The position numbers and the translations under genes were made by a program. A stretch of DNA of 7,510 bases from Hyphomicrobiaceae bacterium (GTDB lineage: Bacteria > Pseudomonadota > Alphaproteobacteria > Rhizobiales > Hyphomicrobiaceae): contig JANYHP010000629.1 in NCBI GenBank assembly GCA_025359005.1, positions 1 through 7,510 on the forward strand. Reading direction: 5' to 3'. Shown here piece by piece: positions 1-6,060 of the stretch (its first letter is position 1; each line of letters starts with the position of its first letter). The notes under the pieces were generated by a model, which was given only the letters and a program-made list of their open reading frames with translations, ran no database searches and had not been told where the DNA came from.

Positions 1-1254
1 CTCGCGCCGGGCGTGCCGCTGACGCATCCCAAGCCGCATTGGTCGGTTGAGAAGGCCAAGACCGCAAACGTCGAGATCATCGGCGATATCGATTTGTTTT
101 TCCGTGAGCGGGCGAAGCGGTGGCCGGACCGTGCCGAGGCAGATCGGGTGTGCCCGGTGGTGGCGATCACCGGCACCAACGGTAAGTCCACCACAACGGC
201 ACTGATCGCCCACGTTCTGAAGTCGGCCGGCCGCGACGTGCAGATGGGCGGCAACATTGGCGTCGGTGTGCTGTCGCTGGAGCCGCCCGCGCCGGACCGT
301 TATTTCGTCATCGAAATGAGTTCGTTCCAGATCGACCTGACGCCGACGCTGGTGCCGACGGTCGGCGTGCTCCTCAACATCACGCCCGATCATCTCGATC
401 GGCACGGGACGATGGAGAGGTATGCGGCGGTGAAGGCGCGGATTGTCGAGGGGGCGAGTACAGCAATTCTTGGCACTGCCGATGCACCCACGCGAGAGGT
501 CCGCAATCGGATCAATCGGCATCAAGTTGGTGTGAGCGACGAACGTCGCCGACCGATCGTGCGACAAATCTCGGAATGGCCCGGCGACGCCGATGCAATG
601 GTTTGCTACGGCGACGGTCGGCTGTTGTTTGGAGAGCGGCCACGGCAAGAAATCGACCTCTCTGGGGCCGCCGCGCTGCGCGGACAGCATAATGCGGAGA
701 ACGCCGCCGCGGTGTTTGCTGCGTGTTACACGCTCGGACTTGATCCCGGAATTATCACCAGGGGTCTCAAGTCCTTTCCGGGCCTGGCGCATCGCATGGA
801 GCCGCTCGGCCACATTGGCCGCGCCGTGATCGTCAATGACAGCAAGGGCACCAACGCCGACAGCACGGAGAAGGCGCTGGCGAGCTTTCCGGGTGATATC
901 TATTGGATTGCGGGCGGCGTGCCCAAGGAGGGGGGGATCGAGCCGCTGGCGCCCTACTTCGGTCGCGTCGCCAGGGCGTATCTCATTGGCCAGTGTGCGC
1001 CGGATTTCGCCAAGACGCTTGATGCGAGCAAGACACTCGATGGCCGAGTGCCGTATGAGATATCGGGCACACTTGATTCGGCACTTGCGTCGGCAGTGCG
1101 GGATGCGGCGCAATCGACGGCGGCCGAGCCGGTGATCCTGTTGTCGCCGGCGTGTGCGTCCTACGACCAGTACAAGAGTTTCGAGCAACGGGGCGATCAT
1201 TTCCGGGCGCTGGCGGCAGCGCTGCCCGGGTTTGTGAAGAAGGGGCAATCGTGA
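1..1254 (+). CDS. murD: UDP-N-acetylmuramoylalanine--D-glutamate ligase MurD, 5' truncated by window edge
   Basis: This cytoplasmic ligase uses ATP to add D-glutamate to UDP-MurNAc-L-Ala, the second amino acid of the peptidoglycan stem peptide. The reading frame is open from base 1 and shows 417 codons to the TGA at 1252-1254. The first visible residues (LAPGVPLTHPKPHW) match the end of the N-terminal UDP-binding domain, so roughly 60-70 residues lie upstream; the GTG at 13 is an internal Val, not a start. Numbering from base 1, the ATP loop GTNGKSTT is at 58-65, NITPDHLDRHG at 126-136, the likely carbamylated Lys in AAVKARI at about 145, the central-domain HNAEN at 230-234, DSKGTNADST at 280-289, and the C-terminal SPACASYDQYKSFEQRG at 382-398. 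These motifs place it in the Mur ligase family; the C-terminal set is specific for MurD. Its stop overlaps the murG start, implying an operon with translational coupling. No lesion is visible. Confidence 0.96.
   Translation, partial: LAPGVPLTHPKPHWSVEKAKTANVEIIGDIDLFFRERAKRWPDRAEADRVCPVVAITGTNGKSTTTALIAHVLKSAGRDVQMGGNIGVGVLSLEPPAPDRYFVIEMSSFQIDLTPTLVPTVGVLLNITPDHLDRHGTMERYAAVKARIVEGASTAILGTADAPTREVRNRINRHQVGVSDERRRPIVRQISEWPGDADAMVCYGDGRLLFGERPRQEIDLSGAAALRGQHNAENAAAVFAACYTLGLDPGIITRGLKSFPGLAHRMEPLGHIGRAVIVNDSKGTNADSTEKALASFPGDIYWIAGGVPKEGGIEPLAPYFGRVARAYLIGQCAPDFAKTLDASKTLDGRVPYEISGTLDSALASAVRDAAQSTAAEPVILLSPACASYDQYKSFEQRGDHFRALAAALPGFVKKGQS
1240..1245 (+). promoter_or_regulatory. Ribosome binding site of murG
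   Basis: An AAGGGG purine run inside the last murD codons ends five bases before the GTG at 1251. It supports that GTG as the murG start over the in-frame ATG at 1152, which would extend the protein 33 residues back into murD without any family resemblance. Confidence 0.6.
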
Positions 1255-2396
1255 CGGCCACGCCGAAAGACACGCCGAAAGACCTGAGCGGCAGCGTGAT
1301 GCTGGCAGCGGGCGGCACCGGTGGACATCTGTTTCCCGCGCTGGCGTTGGCGCAGGAATTGCGTCGGCGCGACATCGTTGTGGATCTCATCACCGATATG
1401 CGTGGCGACCGCTATGGCAGCGATTTCCCCGCCCGCAACATTTTCCAGGTGCCGTCCGATACGCTGCGCGGCCGTTCACCGGTGGCGATGGCCAAGACCG
1501 GCACTGCACTTGCCCGCGGCGTTGCCAAGGCGCGCCAGATCATGACCGAGGTCAATCCAAAAGCCGTGATCGGCTTTGGTGGTTATCCGAGCCTGCCGCC
1601 GATGCTGGCGGCGCGACTGAAGGGCATTCCCACCGGCATCCACGAGCAGAACGCCGTGCTCGGCCGCGCCAATAAGTTCCTCGCCCGCCGTGTCACAGCG
1701 ATCGCCACGTCGTTCCACGCGGTCAAGGGCATCGACGTGGGCACGGCGGCCAAGGTGCGGTTCACGGGCAATCCCGTGCGCGATGTGGTGCTCGACTGGG
1801 CGCGCCAGCCCTACGCGCCGCCGGGCGCCACAGGTCCATTCCAGCTGCTGGTTTTCGGCGGCAGCCAGGGCGCGCGGTTCTTTTCCGATCTGATGCCGCA
1901 AGCGTTCGCCAGCTATCCGGCCGAGGCGCGCGCGGCGCTCCGCATCGTCCAGCAGGCGCGCGAGGAAGATGTGGCGCGCGTGGAAGCAGCCTATCGCGCC
2001 AGCGGCATCGAAGCGCGTGTGGCGCCGTTTTTTCCCGATCTGCCCGAGGCGATGGCCAAGGCCCACCTCGTCATTGGCCGCGCTGGCGCCTCGACGGTAT
2101 CGGAACTCACCGTGATGGGCCGCCCGTCGATCCTGGTGCCCTTGCCGCACGCCCTCGACAACGATCAGCTCAACAACGCGCAGCGCTTGGCATCCGGCGG
2201 CGGCGCCATCACGCTCGAACAGAAGGACGCCACTGCCGAACGGCTGGCTGCCGAAATTGGTCAGTTGCTGGACGATCCGAACCGATTGGCCGTGATGGCC
2301 GCCGCCGCGCGCGTGCTCGGTCGGCCCAACGCCGTCGTTCTGCTCGCCAACATGGTCGAAGACCTCATGGGCCGCTGGGCACCGGCGAGTGTGTGA
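1251..2396 (+). CDS. murG: Undecaprenyl-PP-MurNAc-pentapeptide GlcNAc transferase MurG
   Basis: This peripheral inner-membrane GT-B glycosyltransferase moves GlcNAc from UDP-GlcNAc onto lipid I, forming lipid II. The product is 381 aa, slightly longer than the usual 350-370. The N-terminal acceptor domain has the glycine loop GGTGGHLFPALA (21-32), GFGGYPSLP (108-116) and HEQNAVLGRAN (131-141). The C-terminal donor domain has FGGSQGARFF (202-211) and the UDP-GlcNAc-binding stretch from VIGRAGASTVSEL (274-286) to DNDQLNNAQ (303-311). The GTG start is chosen because it overlaps the murD stop (GTGA), has a good ribosome site, and puts the first glycine loop near the N-terminus. The N-terminal tail contains a duplicated TPKD encoded by a 12-base tandem repeat. 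In most proteobacterial clusters ftsW sits between murD and murG; here it does not. Confidence 0.97.
   Translation: MTATPKDTPKDLSGSVMLAAGGTGGHLFPALALAQELRRRDIVVDLITDMRGDRYGSDFPARNIFQVPSDTLRGRSPVAMAKTGTALARGVAKARQIMTEVNPKAVIGFGGYPSLPPMLAARLKGIPTGIHEQNAVLGRANKFLARRVTAIATSFHAVKGIDVGTAAKVRFTGNPVRDVVLDWARQPYAPPGATGPFQLLVFGGSQGARFFSDLMPQAFASYPAEARAALRIVQQAREEDVARVEAAYRASGIEARVAPFFPDLPEAMAKAHLVIGRAGASTVSELTVMGRPSILVPLPHALDNDQLNNAQRLASGGGAITLEQKDATAERLAAEIGQLLDDPNRLAVMAAAARVLGRPNAVVLLANMVEDLMGRWAPASV
1260..1283 (+). repeat. Two-copy 12-bp tandem repeat in the murG 5' end
   Basis: The unit ACGCCGAAAGAC occurs twice in direct succession with no mismatch. It is in frame and encodes the repeated TPKD at MurG residues 4-11, ahead of the first conserved strand. 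It is probably a local slippage duplication in a tolerant N-terminal tail. Confidence 0.85.
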
Positions 2397-2407
2397 ATTT
2401 TCCCTCT

Positions 2408-2435
2408 CCCCATTCGCGTGTAGGCGCGAGCGGGG
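2408..2435 (+). repeat. REP-like imperfect palindrome between murG and murC
   Basis: The 11-base arms are CCCCATTCGCG (2408-2418) and CGCGAGCGGGG (2425-2435), with a six-base loop. They pair with one mismatch and one G-T pair. The preceding CCCTCT (2402-2407) gives a left flank resembling the CCCTCTCCCC palindromes scattered between genes in many alphaproteobacteria. The right flank no longer matches, so if it belongs to that class it is a decayed copy. It could form a hairpin in the murG-murC mRNA. There is no T-run after it, so I do not call it an intrinsic terminator. Confidence 0.5.
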
Positions 2436-2450
2436 TGTGCGGACGACAGC

Positions 2451-2454
2451 AGGA
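2451..2454 (+). promoter_or_regulatory. Ribosome binding site of murC
   Basis: AGGA lies eight bases before the ATG at 2463, which favours this start over the in-frame ATG two codons later at 2469. Confidence 0.5.
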
Positions 2455-2462
2455 CACATCCG

Positions 2463-3890
2463 ATGCAAATGCCTGAACAGCTCGGCCCCATCCACATCGT
2501 CGGCATTGGCGGCATCGGTATGAGTGCCATCGCCGAGGTGTTGCACGCGCGCGGCTACACCGTGCAAGGCAGCGACAAGAGCGACGGCGCCAACGTGCAA
2601 CGCTTGCGCACGCTGGGCATGCGCGTGTTCGTCGGCCACGCGGCCGTCAATCTGATCGGCGCCGAGTTGGTCGTCATCTCGACGGCCGTGAAGGCGGGCA
2701 ACCCCGAGCTCGATGCGGCGCGTGCAAAAGGCCTGCGCATTCTGCGCCGCGCCGAAATCCTCGCCGAGATCATGCGGCTTTATTCCACCGTGTCGGTCAC
2801 CGGCACGCACGGCAAGACGACGACGACATCGCTGATCGCGCACCTGCTGACGTTCGGGCAGCAAGACCCGACGGTGATCACCGGCGGCATCGTGCTCGAC
2901 TGGGGCACCAACGCGCGGCTCGGCCAGGGGCGCTGGATGGTGGTTGAAGCCGACGAGAGCGACGGCACGTTCGTGGCCCTGCCGACCGAGATCGGCGTCG
3001 TCACCAATATCGATCCCGAGCATCTCGATTACTTCGGCTCGGTCGAAAATATGCATCGCGAGTTCGCGCGTTTTTTCACGCAGATCCCGTTCTATGGCCT
3101 GGCAGTGGCCTGCATCGATCACCCGGTCGCGCGCGCCATGATCGAAAATCTCGGACTGCGCGAGGATGGGCGACGGCTGTTGACGTATGGCCGCAGCGAC
3201 GATGCCGATCTGAAGCTGACGGCCACGCGCGTGGTTGGCCGCGTGACAAAATTCGACGCCGAGCTTGGTGCCCGCGTTGCCGGCGGCGCGCGTAAACTTA
3301 ACGGTTTCGAGGTTCCGGTGCCGGGTGAGCACAACGCGCTCAATGCGCTGGCGGCGATCGCGGTGGCCGCCGAGATCGGCTTGACCGATGCGCAGATCAA
3401 GGACGGGCTCGCCAAGTTCGCCGGCGTCAAGCGCCGCTACCAGCCGACCGGCGCGTGGAACGAGATCGAGTTCTTCGACGACTACGGGCATCATCCGGTC
3501 GAGATCAAGGCTGTGCTGGCGGCCGCGCGCGCCGGCGCCCGCCCGCGCACCAAGGTCATCGCCATCTGCGAGCCGCATCGCTACACGCGCCTGCGCGATC
3601 TGTTCGCGGAGTTCACGGGCGCGTTCAAGGACGCCGACGCGGTGATCATCGGGCCGCTCTATACCGCCGGCGAAGCGCCCATCGACGGCGTCACGCATAC
3701 AGCACTGGCACAGGCGATCGCTGCGTCGGGCCATCCCAACGTGCGCTCGGTCGATGCGGCGCCGATGTTGGCGGAGGCGGTGCGTAAGATCGCCCGCCCC
3801 GGCGATACCGTGCTCGTCTTCGGCGCCGGCCATAGCACCGACTGGGCGCACGCGCTGCCCAACTGGCTGACGACGGGCGTGGCGGGATGA
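2463..3890 (+). CDS. murC: UDP-N-acetylmuramate--L-alanine ligase MurC
   Basis: This cytoplasmic ATP-dependent ligase attaches L-alanine to UDP-MurNAc, the first step of stem-peptide assembly and the step before MurD. The product is 475 aa, normal for the family (about 460-490). Landmarks in order: the N-terminal Rossmann motif HIVGIGGIGMSAIAEVL (11-27) with QGSDKSDG (35-42); the ATP loop GTHGKTTTT (114-122), whose GTHGK form is typical of MurC; EADESDGTF (162-170); NIDPEHLDYFG (182-192); PGEHNALNALA (287-297); DDYGHHPVEI (339-348), a MurC/Mpl-type motif; EPHRYTRLRDLF (370-381); and the C-terminal FGAGHSTDW (453-461). It lies 66 bp after murG and is probably in the same transcript. Its stop overlaps an ATG (ATGA at 3887-3890) that opens only a 31-codon frame. 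DHHP-type motifs also occur in the recycling ligase Mpl, but the dcw context and length favour MurC. Confidence 0.97.
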   Translation: MQMPEQLGPIHIVGIGGIGMSAIAEVLHARGYTVQGSDKSDGANVQRLRTLGMRVFVGHAAVNLIGAELVVISTAVKAGNPELDAARAKGLRILRRAEILAEIMRLYSTVSVTGTHGKTTTTSLIAHLLTFGQQDPTVITGGIVLDWGTNARLGQGRWMVVEADESDGTFVALPTEIGVVTNIDPEHLDYFGSVENMHREFARFFTQIPFYGLAVACIDHPVARAMIENLGLREDGRRLLTYGRSDDADLKLTATRVVGRVTKFDAELGARVAGGARKLNGFEVPVPGEHNALNALAAIAVAAEIGLTDAQIKDGLAKFAGVKRRYQPTGAWNEIEFFDDYGHHPVEIKAVLAAARAGARPRTKVIAICEPHRYTRLRDLFAEFTGAFKDADAVIIGPLYTAGEAPIDGVTHTALAQAIAASGHPNVRSVDAAPMLAEAVRKIARPGDTVLVFGAGHSTDWAHALPNWLTTGVAG

Positions 3891-4142
3891 GCCGTATCTA
3901 CTGTTTGAGAGCTTCCTTCGTCATGTCCGCGAAGTCCACCCAAGCAACCCTCCATTGGATTGCGATCGTCAAACAAGAGTGATTACAATTTTCACCGCTG
4001 TTCGGCACTGGCGATAGATTTTGGCTTGGCTGGGTGGCTTCCTGCGCGGTCGTGACGGAGTGAAAGAGTGTACCAAGGTGCGATGTGGCGGACTGCCGCT
4101 GACGCTGTTCCAATCTGAATGTGCTCCCAGACGGTTCAATCC
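3891..4142. other. 252-bp AT-richer gap between murC and murB
   Basis: By hand count this gap is about 54% GC, against 42 of 60 (70%) in the murC stretch 3781-3840. It holds a 31-codon frame starting at 3887 within the murC stop (ATGA) and ending at 3982, and an unconvincing 71-codon frame on the opposite strand (3898-4113). Neither product resembles a family I recognise. I see no terminal inverted repeats, target duplication or tRNA-like fold. A possible promoter lies at 3960-3989. Best guess: a noncoding spacer carrying the murB promoter, or decayed coding DNA. Confidence 0.5.
3960..3989 (+). promoter_or_regulatory. Candidate sigma-70-type promoter for murB
   Basis: TTGCGA (3960-3965) and TACAAT (3984-3989) are separated by 18 bases. 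They match the TTGACA and TATAAT consensus at four and five of six positions. They lie in the most AT-rich part of the gap (5 G/C in the 20 bases 3971-3990), about 150 bases before the murB start. Such matches arise by chance, so this is only a candidate. Confidence 0.25.
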
Positions 4143-5099
4143 ATGACCCATCCCGACATCACCGCCGACCTCAAAGCCGTCATGCCACAGTTGCGCGGGC
4201 GATTGATCGCCAACGCGCCGATGGCGGATATCACGTGGTTTCGTGCAGGCGGGCCGGCGCAGGCTCTGTTCTCGCCGCACGACGAGGCGGATCTCGCGTA
4301 CTTCCTGAAGCACGCGCCGACGGAGTTGGCCGTCTTCGTCGTCGGTCTCGGCTCCAACCTGCTGGTGCGGGACGGCGGCGTCAAAGGCGTTGTTATCCGC
4401 ATGGGGCGTGGGTTTGGCGATGTCGTCGTCGAAGCGGACCACACGATCAGGGTCGGCACGGCGGTGCCGGATGTGAAGGTCGCTCGCGCGGCGGGCGATG
4501 CCGGCATCGACGGCTTGGCGTTTTATCGTGGCATTCCCGGCTCGATCGGAGGCGCACTGCGCATGAATGCGGGTGCACACGGCACGGAAACGAAGGATTG
4601 CCTGATCGGTGCGCGCGCGGTCGATCGTGCCGGCACCATCCACGTTCTGACCCTGGCCGACATGCATTACACTTACCGCCATTGTGGCATCCCGGCGGAT
4701 TGGATTTTTACCGAAGCGACGTATCGGGGTGTGGCCGGCGATCCGGCGGAAATTCAGAAAAAGATGCAGGAGGTGGCCGAGTATCGCGAGGCCAACCAGC
4801 CCATCAAGGAACGCACAGGCGGCTCCACATTCAAGAACCCGCCCGGACACAGTTCGTGGAAGCTGATCGATACGGCGGGCTGCCGTGGTTTTCGCGTTGG
4901 TGGTGCCAAGGTATCCGAGATGCATTGCAACTTCCTGATCAACGATCAGGGCGCGACGGGTGAAGATATCGAGCGGCTCGGCGAGACGGTGCGCCACCGT
5001 GTGAAGGCCCACTCCGGCATCACGCTCGAATGGGAAATTATCCGCCTTGGCGAGCCGCTGCCGGGCCACGCGACGGGCGAAGCGCTGGCGCTGGCGTGA
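4143..5099 (+). CDS. murB: UDP-N-acetylenolpyruvoylglucosamine reductase MurB
   Basis: This cytoplasmic FAD enzyme reduces UDP-GlcNAc-enolpyruvate to UDP-MurNAc with NADPH, supplying the MurC substrate. The product is 318 aa, matching the shorter MurB class rather than the E. coli form (about 342). FAD-binding motifs are TWFRAGGPA (31-39), VGLGSNLLVRDGG (67-79) and YRGIPGSIGGALRMNAGAHG (128-147), with the conserved Arg at 129. The GGSTFKNP motif (226-233) carries the likely catalytic proton donor Ser228. The C-terminal LEWEI (295-299) supplies the Glu expected near the active site. The ATG at 4143 is preferred because conserved sequence begins soon after; an in-frame ATG at 4119 would add eight residues. 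Neither has a clear ribosome site, so the start is less certain than the identity. It follows murC after 252 bp and meets rsmA tail to tail; ddl does not follow. Confidence 0.96.
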   Translation: MTHPDITADLKAVMPQLRGRLIANAPMADITWFRAGGPAQALFSPHDEADLAYFLKHAPTELAVFVVGLGSNLLVRDGGVKGVVIRMGRGFGDVVVEADHTIRVGTAVPDVKVARAAGDAGIDGLAFYRGIPGSIGGALRMNAGAHGTETKDCLIGARAVDRAGTIHVLTLADMHYTYRHCGIPADWIFTEATYRGVAGDPAEIQKKMQEVAEYREANQPIKERTGGSTFKNPPGHSSWKLIDTAGCRGFRVGGAKVSEMHCNFLINDQGATGEDIERLGETVRHRVKAHSGITLEWEIIRLGEPLPGHATGEALALA

Positions 5100-5100
5100 C

Positions 5101-6060
5101 CTAGCCGCGGGCGAGTTTGGCGTGCACGATGGCGAGGCGGCCGAACTCGGCGATGCCCAGCGTCTCGCCCCGTCTGGTCCCATCGATGCCGGCCGCGCCG
5201 AGCAGCGCCTCGGGCTCCGGTGTCAGCGCTTTCAAACTCTGCCGCAGCATTTTGCGGCGCTGGCCGAACGCTGCGGCAGTGACGCGACCGAGCACGCGGA
5301 CGTCGCAGACGGGTTCGGGGTGCGGGCGAGGCTTGAAGGCCACCACGGCCGAGAGAACCTTCGGCGGCGGCGTGAACGCTTCCGGCTGCAGCGTGAACAG
5401 CAGCCTGGGGTCGGTTCGCCATTGCGAGATCACTGCGAGGCGGCCATAGGCCTTCGACCCGGGTTCGGCGACGATGCGCTCGGCGACCTCTTTCTGAAAC
5501 ATCAGCACCATGCCTGAAAACCACGGTGGCCAGGGGTCGGTTTCGAGCCAGCCGATCAGCAGTTGCGTGGCGATGTTGTAGGGCAGGTTGGCGACGATCA
5601 CCGGCTTTGAGGGCAGTGCCGCGGCGATCGCTGCAAAGTCCACGGTCAAGGCGTCGCCATCGATGATCGTCAGCCGTCCAGGCGCCGCGTGCGCGATATC
5701 ATCGAGCGCCGCCCGGCAGCGCCGGTCGCGCTCGATGGCGGTGACGTGATCGGCGCCTTCCAGCAACAACGCGCGTGTCAGCCCGCCAGGGCCCGGGCCG
5801 ATCTCGACGACGCTGCGACCGGCCAGTGGCAAAGCCCCATGCGCGCTCGCGCGCGAAAGATCACCCAGCGGGCCTGCCGCGCGCGCGATCCGTCTGGTCA
5901 GGTTCAGGTCGAGAATGAAATTCTGGCCGAGCCGCTTGTCGGCGGCAAGGCCGTAGGTCGCAATAACGTCGCGCAGCGGTGGCAATGCGGCGACCGCTGA
6001 CGACGGCGTGCCTGCAGACTGCGGATCTCCGTTCGACGCTTGCGCGTCCGGGCCGCTCAT
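5101..6060 (-). CDS. rsmA: 16S rRNA (adenine(1518)-N6/adenine(1519)-N6)-dimethyltransferase RsmA
   Basis: This SAM-dependent enzyme (also KsgA) dimethylates two adjacent adenines in the 3' terminal helix of 16S rRNA late in 30S assembly. The product is 319 aa, longer than E. coli KsgA (273). Motifs: KRLGQNFI (42-49), SAM-binding motif I VEIGPGPGGLTRALL (85-99), the acidic AIERD (108-112) that holds the ribose, DGDAL (134-138), the catalytic NLPYNIAT (158-165), FQKEVAERI (188-196), YGRLAV (205-210), PPPKVLSAVV (231-240) and FGQRRKMLRQSLK (265-277). Extra length comes from a poorly conserved N-terminal tail of about 28 residues and an insertion at about 64-81 before motif I. The ATG overlaps the stop of the upstream surA-like gene (ATGA at 6060-6057), which fixes the start and suggests coupled translation. 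Its TAG stop is one base from the murB stop. Confidence 0.96.
   Translation of the reverse strand: MSGPDAQASNGDPQSAGTPSSAVAALPPLRDVIATYGLAADKRLGQNFILDLNLTRRIARAAGPLGDLSRASAHGALPLAGRSVVEIGPGPGGLTRALLLEGADHVTAIERDRRCRAALDDIAHAAPGRLTIIDGDALTVDFAAIAAALPSKPVIVANLPYNIATQLLIGWLETDPWPPWFSGMVLMFQKEVAERIVAEPGSKAYGRLAVISQWRTDPRLLFTLQPEAFTPPPKVLSAVVAFKPRPHPEPVCDVRVLGRVTAAAFGQRRKMLRQSLKALTPEPEALLGAAGIDGTRRGETLGIAEFGRLAIVHAKLARG

Noticed and set aside
1476..3851. Very long open frame (791 codons) on the - strand opposite murG and murC
   Set aside because: Its product is rich in Arg, His, Ala and Asp with no family motif, and it crosses the murG-murC junction. It is the usual antisense by-product of high-GC codon bias.
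3898..4113. 71-codon - strand frame in the murC-murB gap
   Set aside because: No recognisable domain, no ribosome site seen, and too short to separate from chance.
3969..5183. 404-codon - strand frame opposite murB
   Set aside because: The opposite strand encodes a fully motif-supported MurB; this product is biased and unrecognisable.
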